Source: an uncultured Chryseobacterium sp. (lineage in GTDB: Bacteria > Bacteroidota > Bacteroidia > Flavobacteriales > Weeksellaceae). Taken from it: 64,000 nt of DNA. The stretch spans positions 48,759 through 112,758 of the forward strand of contig CAJYLO010000027.1 in NCBI GenBank assembly GCA_913776245.1, read 5' to 3'. Under the pieces are notes generated by a model that worked only from the letters and a program-made list of their open reading frames with translations, searched no databases and was not told where the DNA came from. This document shows positions 19,412 to 29,700 of the stretch, piece after piece; position 1 is the first letter of the stretch; each line of letters opens with the position of its first letter. A program made the position numbers and the translations under genes.

Positions 19412-19747
19412 ATGGAAGAAAACGATTCTTTCTCTGTACTGCCTGCAAACAGGATGAATTCAATAAGTACGCTTTTGAAGCTGCTATATGAAGATAATAA
19501 TTCTTTTTACATCGCTTTTTTAGAAGTTTACCCAGATTTCAGTGGAAAATTGTTAAAAATTAATCCGGCTTTGAAATTCTCAGACATCGAGTTCTGCGCC
19601 TATATTAAGCTGAATCTGGAGACTAAACAAATTGCTAAGTTCAAAAAAATATCTGCAAGAGCAGTAGAAGGTAAGAAATACAGAATCAGAAAAAAACTGA
19701 ATATCCCGAGGGATGTCAATATGTATATATGGATGTCCAGAATTTAA
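19412..19747 (+). CDS. Small stand-alone HTH protein, paralogue of the TPR regulator's C-terminus
   Basis: This 111-aa protein has no signal peptide or membrane helix. From about residue 25 it matches the C-terminal domain of the protein at 16976: FLEVYPDFSGKLLKINPALK versus FLETYPDFAEKLLNINPTIK, and RAVEGKKYRIRKKL identical in both. It appears to be the DNA-binding domain alone, which could compete with or assist the membrane-bound form at the same sites. The start at 19412 gives an acidic N-terminus (MEENDSF). It lies 91 bp upstream of the first giant adhesin gene. Confidence 0.75.
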   Translation: MEENDSFSVLPANRMNSISTLLKLLYEDNNSFYIAFLEVYPDFSGKLLKINPALKFSDIEFCAYIKLNLETKQIAKFKKISARAVEGKKYRIRKKLNIPRDVNMYIWMSRI

Positions 19748-19838
19748 GTTCTCAATACTAACAGTTATGATGCTATGACGCATTGTTATCTATAAAAACA
19801 CACACACATAAAATCGAAAAAAAATTTAAAAGAAACAG

Positions 19839-22800
19839 ATGATTAAACTAAAACAAATTTTATTATGGCTACTGGTCACAATTTCGACCTGTAGTTTTGC
19901 ACAACTATCTGTGCCTACATTAGTCAGTAGCCAAGTGTACTCGGCAAAAGGAAGTGGAACAAGTGGTGTACCTACTGTAACCTTTAACATTCCTACTGGA
20001 CATAAAAACAAAATTCTTGTTGTAAGAGTTTTTGCGGAAAGATACCATAATCCTAGTGATAGTAATTTTATTGGAGGTACAACTCCTGCGGACAGAAGTC
20101 TTTATGTTAATGTTAATTCTGCTGCTGCAACGTTACTTCCATTATTTTCTGCTTGGAATTATCAATATCTGAATACTGGTGCTATTGGTTTTACAAACCT
20201 ATCACAAGTGTCTTATATATCAGAAGGTAATTTACCATCTTCAGGAAATGTTAGTATTACTTTTCCCAATCTACAATTACCTAAATCTGTTAACGATGAA
20301 ATGACTGTTATGGTCTTTCTCTATGAAAATGCTAAAGATTTTAAGCAACTTGGTATTGACAACCATCTTCCAGATGTAGCACCTGTTCAAACCTTTACAT
20401 ATACTCAGACTGCACCTACTTCTCCAATAGGAAGATCTGCAAATGATTTTTTATATATGGCAACAGCATTTGTAGATTCAGAAAATACAATAAGCTCTTT
20501 TAGTGGTTGGAATACAACACAAAATTTAGTATTGGCCAATACAACATCTGCTCTTCCTGCTTCAGATGGGATGACTACTTGGTCAGACACTGAACATGAT
20601 GGAATAAGCAGTATGGTAGCCCACAGATATATAACAAACAGTACAAATCCTACGATTACAGTAAATAGAAATTCCTCTGCAAAAACTCTTATATACACTG
20701 GAGAGCTAGACTATTTAATTCCTTTCGCATCACCAAGTATAACAGGAAATGTATATCTAGATACAGACGGAGCAACAAACATCAATGGAACAGGCACTAA
20801 TGCAGGAAGCACTTATGTAAATGTAATTAATAGCAGTAATAATTTAATATATTCTGCCACTGTAAGCGCTGCGGGGGCTTTTACCATACCAACGGGTTTT
20901 GTGGAAGAAGGAAGTTCTTATCGTTTAGAACTTAGTCAAAATACAGGAACAGTAGGAGCCACAGCTCCTGTAAAAGCACTTCCCTCTGGCTGGGCAACAG
21001 TTGGAGAAAATGCTACTGGAGTATCTCCTTATCCTAATGATGGCGCTCATGACGGCATTATCAATTTAACTATTGGATCAACCAATATCACAGGTTTACG
21101 ATATGGCATTAATCAAGTTTGTTCTGCTGGTACTACAGCACCTACCGTACAAAATTTGACAAATACTTGCCCTGCTACAACATTAAATTTAAACACTGCC
21201 CATACAGGTACAGTGCCAGCAGGTTCTTCATTGGTTTGGTTTACAAACAATTCTCATACAGGTACTGCTCTTTCGGGGACACAAGTAACACAAGCAGGAG
21301 CGGGTACTTATTATGCTTTTTATTATGATAGTGTAAATAATTGCTACAGCCCAGTTTCAAATGCTGTAACAGTAACAATTAACACAACAGACTCAGACGG
21401 TGATGGAGTACTTGATGCCTGCGACCTCGACGACGACAATGATGGAATTTTAGACACCGCTGAATGTGTAATGACGAACTTAGTAACCAATGGTACTTTT
21501 GACACTGGTTTCTCTCCAGCTTGGACGAATGACGGAGGATGGACATATGATGCTACCAATAAATACGTGTACAATACTTCATTTATTGGTGCTGCGTTTG
21601 GTAATTTCACTCAGTCTTTAAGTAATCTGCCTCCAACCACTATCCCTTTAACCTTTACTTTAGGAGCAAAAGACGGTAGTGCAGGCGCTACGGGATCACT
21701 TCAAATATTTCTTGGTGGAACTTTATATGCTACAGCGAACAATTCTACAGGAACAAGTAATAATATTACGTTAACGCTAAGTAACGGAGCAACTTCCAAT
21801 TTCACTCCTTTTACAGCAACGAGCACCACTGCTTATGCATCACAAACATTTACCATCAACATTCCTTATTCAGGACCTACATCAGGCTCACTGAACTTTA
21901 AAATGGGAGCAAGCCAAACTGATGACTGGTACATAGATAATATAAGCATCAATACTTGTGATACTGATGCCGATGGAATCCCAAATCCATTAGATTTAGA
22001 TAGCGATGGAGATGGTTGCCCGGATGCTATTGAAGGAGCGGGAAGCTTTACCTCTTCACAATTAACAACCGCTTCTGGAACTATTGCTTCTCAAACGCCT
22101 AATCAAAACTTTGGAACAACTGTAAATGCCAACGGTATCCCTACAACTGTGGGTGCAAGCGGACAAGCGGTAGGACAATCTCAGGATGCTACTAAAAATG
22201 ATTGTTTAGATTCTGATGGTGACGGATACCCGAATTGGCAAGATTTAGATGATGATAATGACGGAATTTTAGACACTGCGGAATGTGCAGGAGGTACTAT
22301 TGTACAAAACGGAACTTTTACCCCTACCGTTACAGAATGGACTTTGGGTACAGGATGGGACTTCTCAACAGGTTTAGCAAAAAATGAAACAGATAGTACT
22401 ACTTCAGATTTATCACAAACCCTAAATAATTTAAACAGTACTAATGGAACGATAAACTTAACACTTACTTTAGGTGCACAAGATGCATTTAACGGAGCAG
22501 GATATGTTGGAAGACTTGAAGTCATTATAAACGGAACTACCTATGCAACTTATGATAATAGTACGACAAGAACAGTAGGCACAAACAATATTACTCAAAC
22601 TTTGGCTGGTGTAGTTACCTCTACATTTACTCCCTTCTCAACCGCCGGAACCTCGGGATATACAACACAAACTTTTACATTGAGCATTCCTTATAGTGGT
22701 CCGGATTCAGCTCCTTTAATATTCAGATTTAATCCTACTTCAATTCTCGGAAATAGATGGGATGACTGGAGTATAGACAATGTAAGCATTGTAAGCTATG

Positions 22801-24713
22801 CTTGTGATATAGATGGCGATGGAATCCCGAACAGTCTGGATTTGGATTCAGATAATGACGGTTGTCCTGACGCGATAGAAGGCGGAGCAGCATTTACTGC
22901 TTCAAACTTGGTAGCTTCTTCCATGCCAGGAGGTAATTCAGGTGCAACAAGCGGAACTTACAATCTGCCAGTTGCTCAGAATTTGGGCAATACTGTAGGT
23001 GTTACGGCAACAACTATGGGGGTTCCTACTATTGCTGGAACAGGGCAAACCGTGGGACAATCGCAAACAGTAAACCCGGTATTAGTTGCTGGTACAGCCG
23101 GAGCTAATCAAGTAATTGCTTCTGGAAGTACTCCTGCTCCATTAACCTTAACTGGTGCGACAGGAACCATACAATGGCAAGTTTCTACAAATAACACAAC
23201 ATTTACCGACATATTTGGTGCTACAAACTCTACTTATGCTCCGGGAGCTCTAACAGCAGATGCTTATTATAGAGCATTGGTTACCAGTGCAGGTGGCTGT
23301 ACAGCATTGTCTAATGTGGTACAAATTAAAATGCCTACTTTTTCTCTTTCTGATATCACTTGTTCTAACAACGGAACATTTGAAAATGCAACTGATGACT
23401 TTTTACAGTTCAAAATAACGCCAACAACTAATACCTCAAATTATAGTGTTACGGCTACTTATAATGGCAGCCCGGTTTCAGTTAACCAATTGGATAATTC
23501 AGCTGCTGCCAATATAATGGGAGGTTTTCCATCATATTTCAAAGTTGCTAACGGAACATTGCCTGTTGGTAATAATTTTGTAATTACAATTACACCTATT
23601 ACTGGTACATCAGAGACACTTACATTTACCAATACTGGTACTTGTTCTACTGCTTGTACATCGGCATCATCAGGAAATACCGTAACTTATTATTATTACT
23701 CACCTGTAATAGCTCAGCAGGATTCTGTTATCGAACCGGCTTTACTGCCAAAGTTTGATCAAAGTAATGGAAGATTGCTTACCAATGTAAGCATAGAATA
23801 CGGAGCCAATTATATGGGCGGAGCCATCATAGAGAGTACTGCAGCGACTAGTCAGCTCACTAATTATCAGGAGACTTCCATTAATACATTTAGCATTTCG
23901 GGATATACACTTAATAGAACAGTGAGCTTATTTAATACGGGATTGGTTACTATTCCTGCGGGAGTATCTGTTCCTGCGCAAGGTTCTTGGTTGGGTGATG
24001 TAAATGGTCGTACAATGGATAGAATGCTGATATCTCCGGACGCTAATTGGTTAAATAATTTATTATTAGTGGGGCAAAATCCTTCGTCAAGTACCAATTG
24101 GGTTACCAATATTACCGGAAATCCAACCCATGATGATGATATGATTATCTTGAATAACAGCTTTATTCCGAGTACCAATACCATTAATTATAGTGCTCAG
24201 GCAGACCTGAATAATTTTATAGGGACGGGGAACCTGTCAAGTTCATTTAGTAACATCATATCAACATCACTTGCCGGTTCTTCAAATTTGTCTTTTGGTC
24301 AAAGATTAGCAAGGTCTTACTTCTATAAGGTTACCTATACTTATGAATGTGGTCTTGTACCAACTTCCTGCTACAAACCTGCAGTTTTAGATGCAGGCAA
24401 CATCTATCCAAGCAAAAATGGTATCACTGCTTTAGGAAGAGCGGGAATAGAGAGTGATAACTGGCCAGCTGTAAGACAGAGTGCCTGGACAGTTTTGGAA
24501 GGCAAGACCAAAGGTCTCGTGGTGAACAGAGTAAGATTCAATGCAAGTAACCAGCCTGTTGCTGCAGATGGAGTGACTCCGGTGATCACGAATCCTGTTG
24601 AAGGGATGACGGTGTATGATACGACAAATAACTGCCTGAAAATTTACACATCTACGGATGGCGGTGCTACCTATGGCTGGTATTGTATGGGAACCCAGGC
24701 CTGCCCAGATTAA
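19839..24713 (+). CDS. Giant adhesin-like surface protein with TSP3-type calcium repeats (1624 aa)
   Basis: A signal peptide (MIKLKQILLWLLVTISTCSFA) opens the protein. A SdrD-like B domain (ITGNVYLDTDGA) lies near residue 300. At least four thrombospondin-type-3-like calcium stretches follow, near residues 520, 707, 790 and 988 (DSDGDGVLDACDLDDDND and similar), separated by jelly-roll-like domains. An Ig-like region comes next, and a C-terminal module at about 1510-1624 ends in C-x-x-x-x-x-C-P-D. No ordinary type A T9SS sorting domain is present. The protein is a paralogue of the one at 26729, with which it shares the repeats and the C-terminal module. It is probably displayed on the surface and used for adhesion; calcium binding is inferred from the DxDxDG loops. 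Confidence 0.85.
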   Translation: MIKLKQILLWLLVTISTCSFAQLSVPTLVSSQVYSAKGSGTSGVPTVTFNIPTGHKNKILVVRVFAERYHNPSDSNFIGGTTPADRSLYVNVNSAAATLLPLFSAWNYQYLNTGAIGFTNLSQVSYISEGNLPSSGNVSITFPNLQLPKSVNDEMTVMVFLYENAKDFKQLGIDNHLPDVAPVQTFTYTQTAPTSPIGRSANDFLYMATAFVDSENTISSFSGWNTTQNLVLANTTSALPASDGMTTWSDTEHDGISSMVAHRYITNSTNPTITVNRNSSAKTLIYTGELDYLIPFASPSITGNVYLDTDGATNINGTGTNAGSTYVNVINSSNNLIYSATVSAAGAFTIPTGFVEEGSSYRLELSQNTGTVGATAPVKALPSGWATVGENATGVSPYPNDGAHDGIINLTIGSTNITGLRYGINQVCSAGTTAPTVQNLTNTCPATTLNLNTAHTGTVPAGSSLVWFTNNSHTGTALSGTQVTQAGAGTYYAFYYDSVNNCYSPVSNAVTVTINTTDSDGDGVLDACDLDDDNDGILDTAECVMTNLVTNGTFDTGFSPAWTNDGGWTYDATNKYVYNTSFIGAAFGNFTQSLSNLPPTTIPLTFTLGAKDGSAGATGSLQIFLGGTLYATANNSTGTSNNITLTLSNGATSNFTPFTATSTTAYASQTFTINIPYSGPTSGSLNFKMGASQTDDWYIDNISINTCDTDADGIPNPLDLDSDGDGCPDAIEGAGSFTSSQLTTASGTIASQTPNQNFGTTVNANGIPTTVGASGQAVGQSQDATKNDCLDSDGDGYPNWQDLDDDNDGILDTAECAGGTIVQNGTFTPTVTEWTLGTGWDFSTGLAKNETDSTTSDLSQTLNNLNSTNGTINLTLTLGAQDAFNGAGYVGRLEVIINGTTYATYDNSTTRTVGTNNITQTLAGVVTSTFTPFSTAGTSGYTTQTFTLSIPYSGPDSAPLIFRFNPTSILGNRWDDWSIDNVSIVSYACDIDGDGIPNSLDLDSDNDGCPDAIEGGAAFTASNLVASSMPGGNSGATSGTYNLPVAQNLGNTVGVTATTMGVPTIAGTGQTVGQSQTVNPVLVAGTAGANQVIASGSTPAPLTLTGATGTIQWQVSTNNTTFTDIFGATNSTYAPGALTADAYYRALVTSAGGCTALSNVVQIKMPTFSLSDITCSNNGTFENATDDFLQFKITPTTNTSNYSVTATYNGSPVSVNQLDNSAAANIMGGFPSYFKVANGTLPVGNNFVITITPITGTSETLTFTNTGTCSTACTSASSGNTVTYYYYSPVIAQQDSVIEPALLPKFDQSNGRLLTNVSIEYGANYMGGAIIESTAATSQLTNYQETSINTFSISGYTLNRTVSLFNTGLVTIPAGVSVPAQGSWLGDVNGRTMDRMLISPDANWLNNLLLVGQNPSSSTNWVTNITGNPTHDDDMIILNNSFIPSTNTINYSAQADLNNFIGTGNLSSSFSNIISTSLAGSSNLSFGQRLARSYFYKVTYTYECGLVPTSCYKPAVLDAGNIYPSKNGITALGRAGIESDNWPAVRQSAWTVLEGKTKGLVVNRVRFNASNQPVAADGVTPVITNPVEGMTVYDTTNNCLKIYTSTDGGATYGWYCMGTQACPD

Positions 24714-24737
24714 GTATAAACACAATTTAATATAAAA

Positions 24738-24783
24738 GAGATTTCCGGAAGGGCGGCAGTTTTTTTCTGCTGCCGGGAATCTC
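24738..24783 (+). terminator. Stem-loop after the first adhesin gene
   Basis: GAGATTTCCGG (24738-24748) pairs with CCGGGAATCTC (24773-24783) with one G-U pair. The loop holds an internal T-run and CGGCAG/CTGCTG. It may be a terminator or an attenuator before the small gene at 24830. Confidence 0.55.
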
Positions 24784-24829
24784 AAAAAGACAAATGGAAT
24801 TAATATTTAACAAAAATAAAATTACAGCG

Positions 24830-25414
24830 ATGAAAAAAAAGACACTCATTTTGGGATTAATTACTTGTTCCGCAGTTGCATTTTCCCAGGTAGCTATTGG
24901 GAAATCAGAAATTACAAAGCTGTCTGACAATGTCACTCCTAACCCGGGCATTTCACTAGAATTCGGACCTGATACTGTCGATAAAAGGGGAATTGTTCTT
25001 CCTTGGGTAACAGGAACCAGTAACTCTTCTCCTTTTATTACAGGATATGCAGGAAGTAATACGGTGGTAGACGGAACAATCGTTTATGACACTTCTGATC
25101 ATAAGGTAAAATATAAAAAAGCAGGAACCTGGTTTGATCTGAGTGTAGATACCAATGGAAATGCAGATACCACATTGCAAGATTCTAAATCAGATTTGCC
25201 AAATGCAAAAGCCGCAATAGGAGCAAATGGCGCAACCGATACAACTCCGGGGATTTTAGTCCTCACCGATACGGATAAGGCTATGGTTTTGCCAAAAGTG
25301 GCTTTACCACATCTCAACATCAAAAATCCGACAGCGGGAATGTTGGTTTATGACACCACCAACAGACAATTAGCGGTTTTTAACGGGACTAACTGGTCAT
25401 TCTGGAAGCCTTAG
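24830..25414 (+). CDS. Small secreted protein with a VYDTTN-type C-terminal motif
   Basis: I use the ATG at 24830 (MKKKTLILGLITCSAVAFSQ), a signal peptide, giving 194 aa; the upstream ATG would add 12 residues. The chain is Gly/Thr/Asp-rich, with DGTIVYDTSDHKVKYK near the middle and GMLVYDTTNRQLAVFNG near the end. The last motif resembles the C-terminal module of both adhesins (GMTVYDTTNNCLKIY). I do not recognise a defined family. It lies between the first adhesin and the Crp/Fnr gene and is probably secreted; it may be a partner or chaperone of the adhesins, which is inference. Confidence 0.7.
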   Translation: MKKKTLILGLITCSAVAFSQVAIGKSEITKLSDNVTPNPGISLEFGPDTVDKRGIVLPWVTGTSNSSPFITGYAGSNTVVDGTIVYDTSDHKVKYKKAGTWFDLSVDTNGNADTTLQDSKSDLPNAKAAIGANGATDTTPGILVLTDTDKAMVLPKVALPHLNIKNPTAGMLVYDTTNRQLAVFNGTNWSFWKP

Positions 25415-25432
25415 AGTTTGGTAATTGATATT

Positions 25433-25502
25433 GCCTTCAGTCTAAAATGTCATTTGTGTGTTTGTTAGAGATCTTTATAAGATCTTAATTTTAGCTGAAG
25501 GC
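25433..25502 (+). terminator. Long hairpin after the small secreted-protein gene
   Basis: GCCTTCAG plus CTAAAAT pairs with ATTTTAGCTGAAGGC, 15 bp with a single bulged T. The loop holds an inner AGATCTTTATAAGATCT palindrome. A T-rich stretch follows. It is the likely terminator. Confidence 0.55.
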
Positions 25503-25664
25503 TATTTTAAATTACCCGGAAGAGTTTCAAATAAGCTGTAATTATTTTTATGTAAAAACTAAGATGTAAAAAACAATTAGAAGTTACAATTTAAAAAACC
25601 AGCTGTAAACAACAACGTCATTAAATATAAAATTATTATTCCGGAGTCGGATATCAAAATTACT

Positions 25665-26252
25665 ATGACATTAAATGATTTTTCAGACAAATATTTTGAT
25701 CAGAATGCTTTTTTAGATTCAAGGGACAGGGATAAACTCTTAGAGTTGGTTCAATTTGTCACCATTCCAAAGGATAAAATCTTACTTCATAGAGGAGAGC
25801 AGATAAAGCAGGTGGGAATAATCCTAAAAGGATTGGTAAGAGTTTATAATAAGGAAAACAGAACAGTTTGGTTTGTTCAGAATAACGGGATTTATGGATC
25901 AATAGATACTTTAGCGCTTAATCGTGCTTCCAGTCTCACTTTTGAAACATTAGAAGAGACAAGTATGTTTTTGCTTAACTATGATGATCTAGAAGAAACC
26001 ATTATATCACATCCCAATATTGCCAGCCTGCTTCTGATGTACTGGAAAAGAACAGCAGTAGAAATTTACCGTAATTTTTACACATCTTTAAGCTTGTCTT
26101 CAGAAGAAAAATATATGGAAATTTTACAGAAAAATCCTCAGCTCATTTTAAATGTAAAATCCAAAGATCTTGCTTCCTATTTAGGGATTCATCCCACATC
26201 ATTAAGCAGATTGAAGAAAAGATACTTTGTTTCGAAAGAAAATAAAACGTGA
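25665..26252 (+). CDS. Crp/Fnr-family transcriptional regulator
   Basis: This 195-aa protein has a cyclic-nucleotide-binding-type beta-roll at about residues 20-110 (KDKILLHRGEQIKQVGIILKGLVRVY), a dimer helix, and a C-terminal HTH at about 160-190 (KDLASYLGIHPTSLSRLKKRY). The length is normal for the small Crp-like regulators of Bacteroidota. The canonical cAMP-contact residues are not obvious, so the ligand is unknown. It lies between the two adhesin genes and may control either. A Fnr-like cysteine cluster is absent. Confidence 0.86.
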   Translation: MTLNDFSDKYFDQNAFLDSRDRDKLLELVQFVTIPKDKILLHRGEQIKQVGIILKGLVRVYNKENRTVWFVQNNGIYGSIDTLALNRASSLTFETLEETSMFLLNYDDLEETIISHPNIASLLLMYWKRTAVEIYRNFYTSLSLSSEEKYMEILQKNPQLILNVKSKDLASYLGIHPTSLSRLKKRYFVSKENKT

Positions 26253-26728
26253 TTGGTTGCATATTATCAGCTTTTGCTTATTGCATTATTGACTATTGCT
26301 AATAACGAAATTAACAAAAGTATATTATCATCGGTAAATGCTCGTTTTGCTGATTAATTATTTAAGATTGGTTTATTTTTGTTAAAATATTTAAATAAAA
26401 ACCTGAGTTTTTAATTTTATTTAAAACTAATAACATCATCGGTTTTCATTTAGTAATAATTATTAGTAAGACAAAATATTGATACAACACTTTATATAAA
26501 TTCTATATAATAAAATCAAAAAATAAAATTATATCAGGGTAATATTCCCTTCCAAAAAGCTTCCTGCTTGGGCAATAACTGTGGAACCAAAGATTATGTT
26601 AATAACAACCGGTCTTTCAGGGAATGCCGTAGATGCAAATGACTAAGAAGATGAAATTTCAGGTAAGTCTGTAAAAGATATTTAGAAACATCAAATGACT
26701 TTATAAACTAAAAAATCAAATAAACTAA
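26253..26728. other. 476-bp intergenic stretch ahead of the second adhesin gene
   Basis: The stretch is very A+T-rich. A more G+C-rich patch at about 26540-26685 can be read in two frames as short peptide-like runs broken by stops (for example QKASCLGNNCGTKDYV with several Cys, or SKKLPAWAITVEPK). This looks like a degraded small gene, but no start or family is recognisable. No terminator or clear promoter was found; the region is the likely regulatory zone of the adhesin gene. Confidence 0.4.
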
Positions 26729-29700
26729 ATGAAATTACCAAGAATCAACCTTGCTATGAAAAATGCATCTTCTGCCCAACAATACTTTGTAAAAGCAGCA
26801 TTTGTATTGCTGATGATTTTCACGAGCTTCCAGCAATTATCGGCACAAAGTTCTGATATTGATGGAGATGGAGTCACTAATTCGTTAGATTTAGACGATG
26901 ACAATGACGGAATTTTAGACGCTGATGAATGTCAGGCATCAAACAAAATTACAGCGGGAGTTTTCCCGACCTCCGGATCTACTATTCCAGGTTGGACTAC
27001 AACTGGCTTATTTGCTTTAAATGCAAGAGGATTGCAGTTTGATGCGGATAATGCAGTAACCACTGTAAGACAGACTATTTCAAGTGTGTTTTTCGGGAGC
27101 ACCATTAATCTGAATAATGTCAGATGGCTTACAACCAATAATGCTGCTGCTTCAGGAAGATTGATTACAGAAGTTTTGTATAGCGGAACCGTTTATGCAA
27201 CTATTGATACCGGAGTTGGAGTGGCAGGAAGCATACCAACTGTAACCGGAAATAATGGAGCGGTTATCAATATTAGTACCTTGCCTTCCATAGCCTCAAC
27301 CGGGGTTTATTCTACTCCTTCCAATATAATTATTTCATTACCATCATCTTTACCATCCAGCGGAGAGTTCCAGATAAGATTCACTTCAGGTTCTACCAAT
27401 GCAGATGATCTGTCGATTGAATCTGTACAGCTTATTTCCTGTTCGGATTTTGATGGTGACGGAATTCCAAACTTCCAGGATTTAGACAGCGATGGTGATG
27501 GATGTTCAGATGCAGTAGAAGGATCAGGTAATTTTACTACTTCACAGTTAATCACTGCATCAGGTACGCTTACTACTCAGACTCCAAATATCAATTTTGG
27601 AACAGCGGTAGATGCTAATGGTATTCCTACAATTGTTGGAGCAAGCGGACAAGGTATTGGTGATTCTTTAGATGTGATTAAAGACTGCAAAGACTCCGAT
27701 GGAGACGGTATTCCGGACTGGCAGGACCTTGATGATGATAATGATGGCATTCTGGATTGTGTGGAAAACGGTCTCAACACTACTGTAGATAAAATCTTTA
27801 AGGCCAATAACAATGCGACTTTAATTGCAAGTCCTTCTACAGGGCCTGTGCATCAGTATAGATTAACCAATGGAGGTGCACAAAACGGACAAGTTTGGTC
27901 TTATGGTAAGGTAGATTTTACCAAAAGTTTCACCTTATCTACAAAAGCTTTATTATCAAATGCAGATGGTATTGCTATAGTATTTCATAATGATCCTGCA
28001 GGTCAATTAGCCTCAGGTACTAACGGACAAGGATTGGGAGCAAGAGGAATTGCTAATGGAATTGCCTTGGAATTAGATACTTTTGCTAATAGCTGTGTAA
28101 ATGATGCCAATAACGGCGCAAACTGTGATCCGTCTTACGATCACGGAAGCATCAGAACCACTGCAGGTTGGATCAATACTGGTAAATTGGCAGGAGATAC
28201 TCAACTAGGCGATGGAACAGTAGATGATGGATTATGGCACGATGTGGTTATTAATTGGAATTCTGTAACCCGAAATCTTTCTTATACATTTGATGGAGTT
28301 GCGGTTACCAATTATACTTTCCCTGCAACAGGAGCCAATGCTATTGAAACTATTTTAGCGGGAAATTCAGCGTATTTTGGCTTTACAGCTTCTACAGGAG
28401 GAGCAGGAAGTAATAATTCTGTAGGTTTTGACACCTTATGTACATTACCCATATATTTGGATACCGATAGAGATGGCATTTCAAATCATTTAGATCTAGA
28501 CAGTGACGGAGATGGCTGTACAGACGCTATAGAAGGTGCAGGAAGCTTTACAACTTCCCAACTATCTACAGCTTCAGGAAATATTTCAACGCAAAATCCC
28601 AATCAAAATTTCGGAATTACGGTTGATGGCAATGGTGTTCCGACAACAGTTGGAGCTGCCGGACAGGGAATAGGAGAATCTCAGGACATCAGTAAAAATG
28701 ATTGTATAGATTCTGATGGAGACGGATACCCTGATTGGCAGGATCTGGATGATGATAATGACGGAATTTTGGATACGGTTGAATGTTCTGTTACAGATTT
28801 GGTGACCAATGGTACTTTTACAGGTAGTGCAAATGGCTGGACTTTAGAAAATAGTTGGACATATAATACAAACAGAGTAGCAAATAGCGCAGACGGTGAA
28901 ACCAGCAGACTTTTGCAATCTATCAGCAATCTGGATAAATTTCCGGGCAATATTGTTCCTTTAACGTTTACTGTAGGGGCTCAAGATGCGAGTAATGCTT
29001 CGGGAAACAGCAGTGCCTTGGAAATAAGGTTAAATGGTGTTGTTTATGCCACTATCAATAATGGAACTCTAAGAGATAATTCTAATGTTACCATAACTTT
29101 AGAACCTGGCGTGATGAGTAACTTTACTACATTCGGCACCAGTCCCTTGAATGGATATAATACTCAGACATTTACCTTATGGATTCCTTACACAGGCCCA
29201 TCAACAGCAAACTTAGTTTTCAGAAAAGTAGGAGGCAATGATGATTGGTTAATAGACGATGTTTCTATACCCGCAATGATATGTGACACAGATAGAGATG
29301 GAATTTTAGATCATCTGGATTTAGATTCAGACGGTGACGGTTGTCCAGATGCTATAGAAGGAGGAGCTAATTTCAATACTTCAAATTTAACAGATTCATC
29401 TATGCCAGGAGGCAATACAGGAGGAAGCTATACAGGTGTAGCAGGTCCGGTTATTAAAAATCTTGGAATAGTAGTAGATGCTAATGGAGTACCAACCATT
29501 GCAAGTGGAGGACAAACAGCTGGCACCTCTAAAAATAAGGATATACAGGATGTGGTGTGTCTTACCCCATTTGAATGTACTTCTGGGATGTATCTCTCAC
29601 AAGGAAATCTTACGGATCTCTTTAAAGTAGATACTTCTAATAATCCTTTATTATATCCTATTACAGTAAATAATTCTTCGGGAATAAGATATAATGCTAT

